Numbered from the stretch's first letter, positions 53,524 through 62,647 are shown. The stretch: 64,000 nt of DNA from CADEED01 sp035502995 (GCA_035502995.1 DATJTW010000082.1:8190-72189), one strand, 5' to 3'. Notes: generated from the sequence alone by a model not told the origin. Numbers and translations: made by a program.

Positions 53524-53552
53524 CCCGCCGCGAGCCTTTCGCCACCCCAGGC

Positions 53553-54089
53553 TCAAGCCGGAGCGCGGGCCACGATCACCCGGGCCGGCCGCAGCAGCCG
53601 CCCCCCCAGTTCGAAGCCCGGCTGGACCACCTGCAGCACCGCATTCGGTTCCGCTGTGGCCGACTCCTGGGCCATCACCGCCTCGTGCCGCTCCGGATCG
53701 AACGGCTCGCCTTCGGGATTGATCTCCTTGATATTGAGCCTCTCGAAGGCCTTCACCAGCAGTTTCAGGGTCGCCGCCTGGCCTTCGGCCAGGCTCTTGG
53801 TGTCGGCGCGCCCGGCGTTGCTCACGGCCAGCTGCAAGCTGTCCAGCACCGGCAGCAGCTCGACGGCGAACTTCTCCAGGCCATACCGGCTGGCATTCTC
53901 CACATCGCGCTGCGCCCGCTTGCGGACATTCTCGATTTCCGCCACCGCCCGCAGGTACTGGTCCTTGTGGCTGCTGGCGAGCTGCTGCGTTTCCGCCAGC
54001 GCCTGCCGCAGCTGCTCGGCGTCCAAAGTCGCCGCCTCACCATTCCCGGCCTGCGCTACGTCGGACGCGGAAGCCTCTGCCCCAGTCAT
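53553..54089 (-). CDS. grpE: Nucleotide exchange factor GrpE
   Basis: GrpE releases ADP from DnaK. The 178-residue product from the ATG at 54089 has a long N-terminal coiled coil (EQLRQALAETQQLASSHKDQ, YLRAVAEIENVRKRAQRDVE). The C-terminal beta domain has EINPEGEPFDPERHEAVMAQ and LQVVQPGFELGGRLLRPARV. TGGAGG lies five bases before this ATG; a TTG four codons upstream is unlikely. It lies between hrcA and dnaK. Confidence 0.95.
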   Translation of the reverse strand: MTGAEASASDVAQAGNGEAATLDAEQLRQALAETQQLASSHKDQYLRAVAEIENVRKRAQRDVENASRYGLEKFAVELLPVLDSLQLAVSNAGRADTKSLAEGQAATLKLLVKAFERLNIKEINPEGEPFDPERHEAVMAQESATAEPNAVLQVVQPGFELGGRLLRPARVIVARAPA

Positions 54090-54114
54090 CAAAACCTCCA
54101 AAAAACAAGAAGTT

Positions 54115-54137
54115 GCGCAACCAGAATCGGGTTGCGC
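54115..54137 (-). terminator. Hairpin between hrcA and grpE
   Basis: An 8-bp stem gcgcaacc / ggttgcgc with a 7-nt loop is followed on the minus strand, after about eight bases, by a run of six T residues. It may partly terminate hrcA transcripts. Confidence 0.45.
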
Positions 54138-54171
54138 CCGCGATCTTCGCGTCGCAGATTAGCCGATTCCG

Positions 54172-55236
54172 TCAGGGCGCGCGCCGGGAATTCAAGGCTG
54201 CCCCCAGCAATTTTGCGGTGACATCGACAATGGGGATGACCCGCTCGTCGGCCATGCGCATCGGACCGATCACCCCGAGCACGCCGACCACCTTGTCCCC
54301 CAGCGAGTACGGGGCCGTCACCAGGCTGCAGTCATCGAGGATCTGGTACCCGGATTCGTGGCCGATGAAGATCTGGACGCCCTGGGCCCTGAGGCTGTGA
54401 TCCAGCAGGTGCAGGAAGTCGCGGCGCTCGTTGAAGGCCTCGAACAGGCGTTTCAGCTTCTCGACGCTGGAGAGTTCCCCCACCCCCATCAGGTTGGTCT
54501 CCCCCGCGATCACGTAGTCCATTTTCTCGGGCGAATCGGCGATGCTGAAGACCTGCTGCGCCATGGTGATGGCATCGACCATGATCTGGTTCATGTGCTC
54601 GCGGGTCTCGCGCATCTGGCGCAGGATTTCCTGGCGGACCTCGCTCGGCGAGCGGCCCGCGAAGTGCTGGTTGAGGAAGTTCGCGGCGCGCCGCAGCTCG
54701 TCGGCCTGGAAGCGCCGTTCCAGCTGGATGATGCGGTTCTCCACTTCACTGTTGTTCAGCACCAGCACTGCCAGCACGCGGTTCTCGGACAGCGGCACGA
54801 ATTCAATATGTGTAATGGCGGCCTGCTGGGCACTGGGCAGGGTCACGACGCCGGCGAGCTGCGTCACGCTCGAGAGCAGCTGCGAGGCGGTCGCCACCAG
54901 CGCCTTGGAGTCATGGCCGTTGTCGAGCTGCCTGCGCAGCTCGCTGACCGAATCGTTGTCCAGTGGCTGCACGCGCAGCAGCGTGTCGACGAAGAAGCGG
55001 TAGCCCTTGTCGGTGGGTACCCGTCCGGCGGAGGTGTGGGGCGAGGCGACGAACCCCAGCTCCTCCAGATCCGCCATGACATTGCGGATGGTGGCCGAGC
55101 TCAGATTCAGGCCACTGTCCCGCGAGAGGCTGCGGGATCCGACCGGCAGGCCGTCCCGGATATAGCTTTCAACCAATATCCGCAACAGACGCTGGGCGCG
55201 GTCATTGAGGCTGTCGTCACGGACGTCTGGGGCCAT
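54172..55236 (-). CDS. hrcA: Heat-inducible transcription repressor HrcA
   Basis: HrcA represses heat-shock genes by binding CIRCE operators. The 354-residue protein has an N-terminal winged helix (LNDRAQRLLRILVESYIRDG, PVGSRSLSRDSGLNLSSATI, RNVMADLEELGFVASPHTSA) and the C-terminal GAF-like dimerisation domain ending GVLGVIGPMRMADERVIP. I see no CIRCE inverted repeat upstream of hrcA or dnaK in this window, so its operator is unclear. I chose ATG 55236; two upstream ATG or GTG codons are possible. It diverges from nadK. Confidence 0.93.
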   Translation of the reverse strand: MAPDVRDDSLNDRAQRLLRILVESYIRDGLPVGSRSLSRDSGLNLSSATIRNVMADLEELGFVASPHTSAGRVPTDKGYRFFVDTLLRVQPLDNDSVSELRRQLDNGHDSKALVATASQLLSSVTQLAGVVTLPSAQQAAITHIEFVPLSENRVLAVLVLNNSEVENRIIQLERRFQADELRRAANFLNQHFAGRSPSEVRQEILRQMRETREHMNQIMVDAITMAQQVFSIADSPEKMDYVIAGETNLMGVGELSSVEKLKRLFEAFNERRDFLHLLDHSLRAQGVQIFIGHESGYQILDDCSLVTAPYSLGDKVVGVLGVIGPMRMADERVIPIVDVTAKLLGAALNSRRAP

Positions 55237-55318
55237 ACGAGAAGTGAAGCTAACGAGCGCCATGCGGGCCGTCAAGCGAACCCTTGGGAACGGCCCGGGC
55301 GCATGCTACAAAGGCCGG

Positions 55319-56212
55319 ATGACACCCTCCATTCGCGCCTGCGGACTGATCGGCCGGTTTAACGATACCCGGGTCGCCGAAACCTCATCGGTCCTGGTGC
55401 CGCACCTCATCGAACGGGGCATCGGCGTGCTGGCCTGCGAGGAGCCGGGCGACTTCGCGGGTGCGGCCAGCGTGCAGGTGGTCTCCGAAAGCGAACTCGC
55501 CGCCCGCGCCGATCTCATCATTGCCATCGGCGGGGATGGCACGCTGCTGTATGCCGCCCGCCTCGCCACCACCCGCCGCGTGCCGCTGCTCGGCATCAAC
55601 CGCGGCCGCCTGGGCTTCCTCACCGATGTGCTGCCCCAGGAGGTCCTGCCCTGTGTCGATGCCGCGCTGGATGGCGGCTGTGAGGTGGACCGCCGGCCGT
55701 TGCTGACGACGTCGGTGATGAGCGGCGGCGGCACGACGACCTCGGGAATGGCGCTGAACGATATCGTGGTGCAGAAGCTGGCCACGGGCAGCATGATGGA
55801 CTTCGAGACCTGGATCGATGGACGTTACGTCAACACCCACGCCGGGGATGGCATCGTGATCGCCAGCGCCACCGGCTCCACGGCCTATGCGCTCTCCTGC
55901 GGCGGGCCGATCGTCGACCCGCACCTGGAGGTGCTGGTGATCGCTCCGATCTGTCCGCACACGCTCTCGGACCGGCCGGTCGTGGTCTCCTCCTCCGCGA
56001 ACATCGAGATCCGCCTGCTGGAACGGCCCGAAAGCCGCGCCCAGGTGGTGTGCGACGGATTCGTGCTGGGCGATGCCCAGCCCTGCGATCGGGTGCAGAT
56101 CCGGCAATCCGGGGAGGGGGTGACCCTGCTGCATCCCCCGGGCTACGACTATTTCCGCCTGCTGCGCTCGAAGCTGCATTGGGGCCGCGGCAGCAGTGAC
56201 CGCTCGCGTTAG
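55319..56212 (+). CDS. nadK: NAD kinase
   Basis: NadK phosphorylates NAD to NADP. The 297-residue product has the GGDGTLL motif (DLIIAIGGDGTLLYAARLA), LLGINRGRLGFLTDVLPQE, the NE/D-type segment MALNDIVVQKLATGSMMDFE and the Gly-rich DGIVIASATGSTAYALSCGG. The ATG at 55319 follows family length; an in-frame extension would run into the hrcA promoter. recN begins six bases later, an operon seen in many gammaproteobacteria. Confidence 0.95.
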   Translation: MTPSIRACGLIGRFNDTRVAETSSVLVPHLIERGIGVLACEEPGDFAGAASVQVVSESELAARADLIIAIGGDGTLLYAARLATTRRVPLLGINRGRLGFLTDVLPQEVLPCVDAALDGGCEVDRRPLLTTSVMSGGGTTTSGMALNDIVVQKLATGSMMDFETWIDGRYVNTHAGDGIVIASATGSTAYALSCGGPIVDPHLEVLVIAPICPHTLSDRPVVVSSSANIEIRLLERPESRAQVVCDGFVLGDAQPCDRVQIRQSGEGVTLLHPPGYDYFRLLRSKLHWGRGSSDRSR

Positions 56213-56218
56213 TGCGCC

Positions 56219-57940
56219 ATGCTGACCTACCTGCATATCCTTGATTTCGCCATCATCGATGAGCTCGAACTGGAAGTGCGTTCCGGGCTGACGGTGCTCA
56301 CCGGGGAGACCGGTGCCGGCAAGTCGATCCTGGTGGATGCGCTGCAGCTCATCGCCGGCGGCCGCGCCGGTGCCGAGGTGGTGCGCCACGGCGCGCAGCG
56401 CGCCGAGGTCACCGCCACCTTCGAGCTGGCGCAGGCCCCGCGCGAACTGAAGAGCTGGCTCGAGGATCAGTCGATCACCGTGGAAAGGGAGCTGGCGGTG
56501 CGCCGCGTGGTGACCGTGGACGGACGCTCACGTTCCTACCTCAACGGCCAGTCCGTGACGGTGCAGCAGCTGCGCGAGGCCGGCAACATCCTGCTCGACA
56601 TCCACGGCCAGCATGAGTTTCAGACCCTGACCCGCAGCACCGGCCAGCGCGAGCTGCTCGACGGCTACGGCCGCCACGAGGCCGCGGTCGCCGAAGTCGG
56701 GATTGCGCACCGGGTGTGGCTGAAACTGCTGAATGCGGCCCTGGAACTGGAGGCCAAGGCACGCGACCGGGATGCCCGGCTGTCGCTCTTGCGCTATCAG
56801 GCCCAGGAACTCGCCGCCCTGAACCTCACGGCGGGCGAGTTCGCGAGCCTCACCGAGGAGGCGACCCGGATGGCCAACCGGGGGCGGCTCACCGAGTCGG
56901 TGCAGGGAGCCCTGGGGCACCTCTATGAAGAGGACGAGGGCAGCGCTCATGCCGCCGTGTCCCGTGCACTGCAGCAACTGAAGTCGGTGGCGGCGCTGGA
57001 CGCCGGCGTCGCCGCGGTCCTGCCCCTGGTGGATGGCGCCGCCATCCAGATCCGGGAAGCCGCCCGCGAGATGCAGCACTATCTGGACTCCCAGGACTTC
57101 GACGCCGCGCGCCAGGACCAGGTGCAACGACGCCTGTCTGCCATCGAGGAACTGGCCCGCAAGAACCGCGTCGCCCCGGCGCAGCTGGAGGGCCGTGCCG
57201 CCGAACTGGCCGCCGAAATTGCGCAGCTGGAATCGGCCGAAAGCGATCTTGCGACCGTGCGGACCGAACTGGCCACCGCGCTCGAGCACTATCGCGAGCA
57301 GGCCAAGCTGCTGTCGGCGCGGCGGGCGACGGCAGCGCGCGCCCTCGCCAAGACGGTGACCAGTCACATGCAGCAGCTGGGAATGGCCGGGGGCCGCTTC
57401 CAGATCGATGTCTCGCCCCATGAGTCCACCGAGCCGCAGCCCCACGGCCTCGATCAGGTGGAATTCCGGGTGACGGCCAATCCCGGCCAGCCCCTGCGGC
57501 CGCTCTCCAAGGTGGCCTCGGGCGGCGAACTGGCCCGGCTGTCGCTTGCCGTGCAGGTCGCCTGCGCGGGCCGTGACTCACGGTGCATGGTGTTCGACGA
57601 GGTCGATTCGGGCATCGGCGGGGCGATCGCGGAAATCGTCGGCCGGGAGCTGCGCACCCTCGCCGGGCAGGCCCAGGTGCTGTGCGTGACGCACCTGCCG
57701 CAGGTCGCCTCCCAGGGCCACCATCACCTGCGCGTCAACAAGCTCAGCGACGGCAAGACCACGCGCACCTCGCTCTCGGACCTCGGTGCGGATGAGCGGA
57801 TCGAGGAGCTGGCGCGGATGCTGGGGGGCGTCGACATCACCGCCAAGGCCCGCGAGCACGCCCGGGAGATGCTGCGCCAGGTGGAGGTCAGGTCTTCGGG
57901 CGATGCGCGCAAGTCTGGCGGACGCAGTGGCCGTAAATGA
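56219..57940 (+). CDS. recN: DNA repair protein RecN
   Basis: RecN is an SMC-like ATPase recruited to double-strand breaks. The 573-residue product has Walker A GETGAGKS at 29-36, an early conserved DIHGQHEFQTLTR segment, a central coiled coil, the signature KVASGGELARLSLAVQVA and Walker B CMVFDEVDSGIGG, ending with the conserved VTHLPQVASQGHHHLRV. Its last 53 bases overlap the convergent fur gene. Confidence 0.96.
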   Translation: MLTYLHILDFAIIDELELEVRSGLTVLTGETGAGKSILVDALQLIAGGRAGAEVVRHGAQRAEVTATFELAQAPRELKSWLEDQSITVERELAVRRVVTVDGRSRSYLNGQSVTVQQLREAGNILLDIHGQHEFQTLTRSTGQRELLDGYGRHEAAVAEVGIAHRVWLKLLNAALELEAKARDRDARLSLLRYQAQELAALNLTAGEFASLTEEATRMANRGRLTESVQGALGHLYEEDEGSAHAAVSRALQQLKSVAALDAGVAAVLPLVDGAAIQIREAAREMQHYLDSQDFDAARQDQVQRRLSAIEELARKNRVAPAQLEGRAAELAAEIAQLESAESDLATVRTELATALEHYREQAKLLSARRATAARALAKTVTSHMQQLGMAGGRFQIDVSPHESTEPQPHGLDQVEFRVTANPGQPLRPLSKVASGGELARLSLAVQVACAGRDSRCMVFDEVDSGIGGAIAEIVGRELRTLAGQAQVLCVTHLPQVASQGHHHLRVNKLSDGKTTRTSLSDLGADERIEELARMLGGVDITAKAREHAREMLRQVEVRSSGDARKSGGRSGRK

Positions 57941-58316
57941 TCAGGGAATGATCCCGGATCTCGAACCCCAGCTTCTTGGCCACGGCCCCCTGGCGGTCCT
58001 CGATGCCCGAATCCATGAACTCTTCGACCCGGCCGCAGTCCAGACACACAATGTGGTCATGGTGGGTGCCATGGTTGAGTTCGAAGACCGCCATCCCGTC
58101 CTCGAAATGATGGCGCGTGACCAGGCTCGCCGCCTCGAACTGGGTCAGCACGCGATAGACGGTGGCGAGGCCGATGTCCTCGTTGGACTCCAGCAGCGAG
58201 CGGTAGATGTCCTCGGCCGAAAGGTGGCGTGTCTGGCTGCTTTCCAGGATTTCCAGGATTTTCAGTCGCGGCAGCGTTACTTTCAGACCGGCCTTGCGCA
58301 GGTCCTTCCCTTCCAT
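57888..58316 (-). CDS. fur: Ferric uptake regulator Fur
   Basis: Fur represses iron-uptake genes when loaded with Fe2+. The 142-residue protein has the winged helix (DLRKAGLKVTLPRLKILEIL, HLSAEDIYRSLL, DIGLATVYRVLTQFEAASLV), the metal site HHDHIVCLDCGRVEEF, and a second Cys pair YGHCVRQTC. AGGAG lies eight bases before ATG 58316. It is divergent from bamE and overlaps the end of recN. The AT-rich intergenic bases near 58375-58395 only weakly resemble a Fur box. Confidence 0.96.
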   Translation of the reverse strand: MEGKDLRKAGLKVTLPRLKILEILESSQTRHLSAEDIYRSLLESNEDIGLATVYRVLTQFEAASLVTRHHFEDGMAVFELNHGTHHDHIVCLDCGRVEEFMDSGIEDRQGAVAKKLGFEIRDHSLIIYGHCVRQTCAHRPKT

Positions 58317-58401
58317 GCCGGTGTCTCCTGAAGTGGGGCCCGTTGCCAGTCGGCTTCGGCCCGGTCGATGCGGTATCATCCAATTATTATCCGGTTTTCA
58401 A

Positions 58402-58800
58402 GTGACAAGTCACGTGATCAGATTGCAGTCGAATTTACCGTGGCGCCGCATCGGCGCCGGCGTCCTCCTCCTGGCCCTGGCCTGCGCCGGCTCCGGCTGC
58501 GTGTATCGCATCACCGTGCAGCAGGGCAACTACCTGGAGAAACGCAATACCGACCAGCTGACCACGGGCATGACCAAGGTGCAGGTGCGGTACCTGCTGG
58601 GCACGCCGATGATGCCTTCGATATTCGACAACGACCGGTGGGACTACCTGTACTACCTGAAGGTCGGCCGCAAGGCCCCCATCGAGCGCCAGCTCACCGT
58701 GTACTTCAAGAACGACAAGGTCGACCGGATCGACAAGCATGGCCAGGAGGCAGTGACGCCGGACGCGCCGGGCATGCGCGTCCTCGCCCCGGCCCTGTAG
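58402..58800 (+). CDS. bamE: Outer membrane protein assembly factor BamE (SmpA/OmlA lipoprotein)
   Basis: BamE is a lipoprotein of the BAM complex that inserts beta-barrel proteins into the outer membrane. The protein (132 residues from GTG 58402) has a lipoprotein signal with GSGC lipobox, then VYRITVQQGNYLEKRNTDQL, the SmpA/OmlA motif TTGMTKVQVRYLLGTPMMP and DRWDYLYYLKVG. GTG 58414 is an equally possible start; neither has a strong Shine-Dalgarno. It is divergent from fur, as in many Pseudomonas-like genomes. Confidence 0.9.
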   Translation: MTSHVIRLQSNLPWRRIGAGVLLLALACAGSGCVYRITVQQGNYLEKRNTDQLTTGMTKVQVRYLLGTPMMPSIFDNDRWDYLYYLKVGRKAPIERQLTVYFKNDKVDRIDKHGQEAVTPDAPGMRVLAPAL

Positions 58801-58813
58801 CCGGCCCCCAGGG

Positions 58814-59104
58814 TCAGCGTCCCCGGACGCGCGCCCGGCGGCTGGTCCGCGGGTCGTTGACCAGGCCGCGATAGATCTCCACCCGGTCCTGATCCCGGGG
58901 AATGTCCTCACGTCTGCAGGGCTCCCCGAAGATACCGATGGCCGGCGAATCCCAGGGTACCGGGCCGTCCTCGCCCCGGGCCGCCGCCTGCAGGCGCGCC
59001 TGTTCGAGCAGGTCGGCCACGCAGGCCTCCCCCCCCAGCTCCACCTCCCACAGGAACTGCTTCTGCGGCAACGCGTAGGCCACGGTGCAGCGCTTGCGGG
59101 TCAT
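58814..59104 (-). CDS. rnfH: RnfH family ubiquitin-fold protein
   Basis: The 96-residue protein belongs to the RnfH/UPF0125 family, with a beta-grasp fold (VAYALPQKQFLWEVELGGEA, PAIGIFGEPCRREDIPRDQD, RVEIYRGLVNDPRTSRRARV). It always sits next to ratA; its biochemical role is unclear. The ATG at 59104 overlaps the ratA stop (ATGA). Longer readings are shadows of ratA. Confidence 0.92.
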   Translation of the reverse strand: MTRKRCTVAYALPQKQFLWEVELGGEACVADLLEQARLQAAARGEDGPVPWDSPAIGIFGEPCRREDIPRDQDRVEIYRGLVNDPRTSRRARVRGR

Positions 59105-59559
59105 GGCGGAACGGCCGCACGGGCCGCGAGCGAGCGGGCCCTGGCGACGAAGGCATCCACCAGGGACGCCGCCGTCTCCTCGAACAGCGGCTCGAACATC
59201 AGCCCGGCGAGACGGTTGGCGAAGGCAAAGCGCATCAGCAGGTCCACCCGGCAGCCGGACTGTCCGGGCAGTTCCACCGGCGTCAGGTTCCACTCCCCCT
59301 CCAGCGTCCTGAACGGGCCGCTGACCAGGCTCATGGCGATGTGCCGGTCGGGAGTCAGTTCGTTGCGCGTGGTGAACGTCGAATTCAAAGGACCGCGGTG
59401 CACGCCGATGGTGGCCACGATTTCCCGTTCGGTCCTGGAGAGGACCTGGGTGCTGCTACACCACGGCAGGAACCGTGGATAGCTTTCGATGTCATTGATC
59501 AGCGCGAACATCCGCTGCGGCGGTTGCGCAACCAATGCCGTGCGCCTGACTTCCCTCAT
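59101..59559 (-). CDS. ratA: RatA-type START-domain protein (ribosome association toxin / coenzyme Q-binding family)
   Basis: The 152-residue protein is a START/polyketide-cyclase-fold member (MFALINDIESYPRFLPWCSS, STFTTRNELTPDRHIAMSLV, SGPFRTLEGEWNLTPV, CRVDLLMRFAFANRLAGLMF). E. coli RatA has been described as blocking 70S association, and eukaryotic Coq10 homologues bind coenzyme Q; sequence alone does not decide between these roles. It is divergent from smpB by 17 bp and coupled to rnfH, the standard arrangement. Confidence 0.9.
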   Translation of the reverse strand: MREVRRTALVAQPPQRMFALINDIESYPRFLPWCSSTQVLSRTEREIVATIGVHRGPLNSTFTTRNELTPDRHIAMSLVSGPFRTLEGEWNLTPVELPGQSGCRVDLLMRFAFANRLAGLMFEPLFEETAASLVDAFVARARSLAARAAVPP

Positions 59560-59576
59560 ATCGCTAGAATTGTGCC

Positions 59577-60044
59577 ATGAGCCAGAGCAAACCCGAACCC
59601 AAACTGATCGCCGAGAACCGCAAGGCGCGATTCGACTACTTCATCGAGGAACGCTACGAGGCCGGCCTCGTGCTGCAGGGGTGGGAAGTCAAATCCATGC
59701 GGGCCGGCAAAGCCCAGCTGACCGAGTCCTATGTGTACGTGAAGAACGGGGAAGCCTTCCTGTACGGCGCCCATGTGGCGCCGCTGAACACCACCTCGAC
59801 CCACGTGGTCGCCGAGCCGACCCGGACCCGCAAGCTGCTGCTGAATACGGCGGAGCTGGAGCGTCTGAGCAGCGCGGTCGAACGCAGTGGCTACACGCTG
59901 GTGCCGCTGGAGATGTACTGGAAGGGCAGCCGCGCCAAGCTGCGCATCGGCGTTGCCAAGGGCAAGAAACAGCACGACAAGCGCGCGACCGAGAAGGACC
60001 GCGACTGGCAGCGGGACAAGGCCCGCATCCTGCGGGCCCGCTGA
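59577..60044 (+). CDS. smpB: SsrA-binding protein SmpB
   Basis: SmpB binds the tRNA-like domain of tmRNA and brings it to stalled ribosomes. The 155-residue product has IAENRKARFDYFIEERYEAG, VLQGWEVKSMRAGKAQLTES, YVYVKNGEAFLYGAHVAPL, and the basic C-terminal tail KQHDKRATEKDRDWQRDK. The OB-fold core is normal. Its RNA partner gene ssrA is 2.6 kb downstream and is interrupted by an intron in the very domain SmpB contacts. Confidence 0.97.
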   Translation: MSQSKPEPKLIAENRKARFDYFIEERYEAGLVLQGWEVKSMRAGKAQLTESYVYVKNGEAFLYGAHVAPLNTTSTHVVAEPTRTRKLLLNTAELERLSSAVERSGYTLVPLEMYWKGSRAKLRIGVAKGKKQHDKRATEKDRDWQRDKARILRAR

Positions 60045-60047
60045 ACC

Positions 60048-60845
60048 TCAGGGCGGGGGCGCCCCCGCGCTGGTCGGAAACGCGTAAGTGAGATTGAAGG
60101 TGACCAGCGTGTCGGTCTTCACCAGACCGGCGGGCGGACTGGTGTTGTGGACGATCTCGTACCCGGCCGTGATCGCCAGCGCCTTGGACATGCTCACCTG
60201 CAGGTTCAGATCGTTCTGGACCAGCGTGTTGCCGGATCCGGATACCGCCGCCAGCACGTCCGTGAGCTTGGTGACGGTATTGAACGCGTAGCTGCCCTTG
60301 ACGGTCGCCGTCGCGACGGCGCCGTCCTTGGCCGCCAGCGGCGTGCGGGTCACGTCGCCGTCCGGCTCGGTGACCAGCAGTTCGGGACGCAGCCGCCGGT
60401 AGCCGACACCGACCTGCGCATCGAGGGTCGCATCGGCGAGCTTGATGATCGAATACCCCAGACCGGTCGAGGCGGTCTCCTGGTACTGGAAGCCGCTGAA
60501 CTTGTCGTCGGTGTAGTCGAGCGCACCGAACACGTACGTGCGCGGCGAGAAGTTGTAGTTGCTCTGCCAGCCGGCGATGAGCCGCTCGGCGCTGACGATG
60601 TCGTCGCTCTTGCCATACAGTCCCGCCAGCTCCAGATCGTGCTTCCAGTCACCGGTGTTGTAGATGACGCTGAGCTTCGCGTTGGCCGTCTGCGCGCTGG
60701 TATCTCCGTGCGAGGAGACATAGCCGGCCTGTGCCTTCACGGTCAGGGGCGGGGGCGGCGGTGCCGGAGCATCATCGGCCAGTACGCTTGCCGAAGCGGC
60801 CAGCAAGGCGACGGGAATACCGGTCCTGAGCAGTCCTGAGACCAT
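60048..60845 (-). CDS. DUF481 family putative outer-membrane beta-barrel protein
   Basis: The 265-residue protein has a Sec signal peptide (LLRTGIPVALLAASASVLA) followed by a Pro-rich start and a beta-barrel pattern of alternating residues throughout (LTVKAQAGYVSSHGDTSAQT, YNTGDWKHDLELAGLYGKSD, DALDAQV-like strands, TFNLTYAF at the C-terminus). It fits the DUF481/YdiY family of salt-induced or putative outer-membrane proteins. The C-terminus continues past the last strand with a short Pro tail. AGGAG lies five bases before the ATG. The function is unknown. Confidence 0.82.
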   Translation of the reverse strand: MVSGLLRTGIPVALLAASASVLADDAPAPPPPPLTVKAQAGYVSSHGDTSAQTANAKLSVIYNTGDWKHDLELAGLYGKSDDIVSAERLIAGWQSNYNFSPRTYVFGALDYTDDKFSGFQYQETASTGLGYSIIKLADATLDAQVGVGYRRLRPELLVTEPDGDVTRTPLAAKDGAVATATVKGSYAFNTVTKLTDVLAAVSGSGNTLVQNDLNLQVSMSKALAITAGYEIVHNTSPPAGLVKTDTLVTFNLTYAFPTSAGAPPP

Positions 60846-60947
60846 TTTCTCTCCTGGTCGGATTGGCGAAAAGGCGCGGATTTAACACCGCCCCCCGCCA
60901 CAAGTCACGTTAACTCAGCGTAGGTGAAGCCGCCGCAGGGTCGCTCG

Positions 60948-62603
60948 CTAGGGACACCGGTCGAGGCTGGCAAGGTCCGCGAATGCAGGGTAGAGCGCCA
61001 TCAGCCGACGCGTCACTGCGTTGGTCCAGCCGAACCCGTCCTGCAGGGGATACTCGCCGCCACCGCCGCCGCCACTGCTTTCGATGTTGTATTTCTCGAC
61101 GAGCCGGCCACTGCGGCGGTACGTGCCGTTGACCGTGACGAGCCAGCGGCAGGCGATGCTGGCGGCCAGCGCCGGATCCGCGGAGCGCAGTCCCCGCACG
61201 GCGATCCACTGCAACGGCGCCCAGCCATTGGGCGCGTCCCACTGCTGGCCGGTGGCGACCGTCGTGGTCCGGACCCCGCCCGGCGCCAGCAGCGAGGCGC
61301 GCACGGCCTGCGCGACGCGCATGGCCTGCCGCCCGTCGGCGAGGGATTCAAACAGGGGATAGAGCGTTGCGGCGGAAAGCACCCCCGTGGCCCGATTATC
61401 GGTCCAGCGAAAATCACCGTAGAAGCCACGGGCCTCGTCCCACAGATACCGGTCGATGGCCTGATGGCGCGCAGCAGCGCGCCGCGCGAACTGCGCCGCG
61501 CAGGATCGGTCGTGCGCGCGGGCGCAGCCATCCCGGATCGCCTGCTCCAGCCCGAACAGCAGGCTGTTGAGATCCACGGGCACGATGCGGGTCGTCTCGA
61601 TGGAACCCAGGGATTTCGGATCCTTGAGCCAGCGCGAGCTGAAGTCCCAGCCGCTTTCCGCGGCGGCCCGGACGTCGCGGTACAGTTCACCGGGCTCACG
61701 GTCGCTGCCGTGCGCGAGCTGCACATCCTCGGCCCAGGACTCATCTCGCGGCTCATCGACGTCATCCCAATAACGGTTGAGCAGCGCGCCACCGGCCATC
61801 CTGACGACGCGCTGGTGCGCTCCCGGCTCGCGCAGCAGGTCCGCACCGTGCATCCAGAAGGCGTACTCGCGCCGCAGCTGCGGCAGGTAGCGCCGCCAGG
61901 CCGCCGCGGGGTCCTCGGGATCGAGCAGCGCCACCATTTCGAAGAAGAACGGCGGCTGGGAGCGCCCGAGGTAGTAGGTCCTGGTGCCATTGGGAACGTG
62001 GCCGTAGCGATCGATCAGCGATGCGAAATCGGCGACCATGTCCCGCACCAGATCCCGCCGCCCGCTTTGCAAGAGCCCCAGCATGGTGAAGTAGGAATCC
62101 CAGTAGTACAGCTCCCGAAAGCGGCCGCCCGGCACCACGTAGGGTTGCGGCAACGACAGTGCGGACGAGAACTGCGGCGGACTGCGCGTCTCACGCGTCA
62201 GCAGCGGCCAGAGCCGATCGATGTGCGCGCCGATGGACAGGCCTTCGGGTACCGCGCCCTTGGCATCCGGCGCGACCGGCATCGGCAGAATGAAATGTCG
62301 GTCGACGAACCGTCGCAGCAGCTGCGGGGTGCCGGGCCGCTGCGCATGGTACCGCCGCAGGATGCTCCGGGGCGAACTGCGCGGAACCGCATCCGCGAAG
62401 GTCTTGCTGTCGAGAAAGATCCCATCGCTCTGCACCGCCGTGAACAGGTCCTGGAACTCGTCCTGCGGCGACTGCACGGGACCCGCGGCGGCGACGCCCG
62501 CAAGCAGGCAAATCCCGAAAGTCGCCAGCCACGCGCGGCTGCGCCGGGGGCGGCCCGCGGGCGTCCGGTTCAAGTCCGAGCCGTGGTTCACGGCCGTGAG
62601 CAT
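60948..62603 (-). CDS. treA: Periplasmic trehalase (glycoside hydrolase family 37)
   Basis: The enzyme splits trehalose to two glucose units outside the cytoplasm. The 551-residue product has an N-terminal signal anchor (AWLATFGICLLAGVAAA) after a basic stretch. The two GH37 signatures are PGGRFRELYYWDSYFTMLGL and QWDAPNGWAPLQ, plus GTRTYYLGRSQPPFF, WDFSSRWL with the catalytic-domain Asp/Arg region, and the Gly-rich GGGGGGEYPLQDGFGWTNAV. I chose ATG 62603 because it precedes the signal; upstream codons are TTG only. It diverges from ssrA by 65 bp. Confidence 0.92.
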   Translation of the reverse strand: MLTAVNHGSDLNRTPAGRPRRSRAWLATFGICLLAGVAAAGPVQSPQDEFQDLFTAVQSDGIFLDSKTFADAVPRSSPRSILRRYHAQRPGTPQLLRRFVDRHFILPMPVAPDAKGAVPEGLSIGAHIDRLWPLLTRETRSPPQFSSALSLPQPYVVPGGRFRELYYWDSYFTMLGLLQSGRRDLVRDMVADFASLIDRYGHVPNGTRTYYLGRSQPPFFFEMVALLDPEDPAAAWRRYLPQLRREYAFWMHGADLLREPGAHQRVVRMAGGALLNRYWDDVDEPRDESWAEDVQLAHGSDREPGELYRDVRAAAESGWDFSSRWLKDPKSLGSIETTRIVPVDLNSLLFGLEQAIRDGCARAHDRSCAAQFARRAAARHQAIDRYLWDEARGFYGDFRWTDNRATGVLSAATLYPLFESLADGRQAMRVAQAVRASLLAPGGVRTTTVATGQQWDAPNGWAPLQWIAVRGLRSADPALAASIACRWLVTVNGTYRRSGRLVEKYNIESSGGGGGGEYPLQDGFGWTNAVTRRLMALYPAFADLASLDRCP

Positions 62604-62647
62604 AATGCAGGAGCGGGCCCGGAAAACCCCCAAAGCGGCAATTCAGG

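Noticed and set aside
55237..55318. A CIRCE operator near hrcA
   Set aside because: No TTAGCACTC-type inverted repeat is visible upstream of hrcA, grpE or dnaK.
58370..58400. A Fur box between fur and bamE
   Set aside because: The AT-rich stretch matches the 19-bp consensus at only about half the positions, no better than chance for such sequence.
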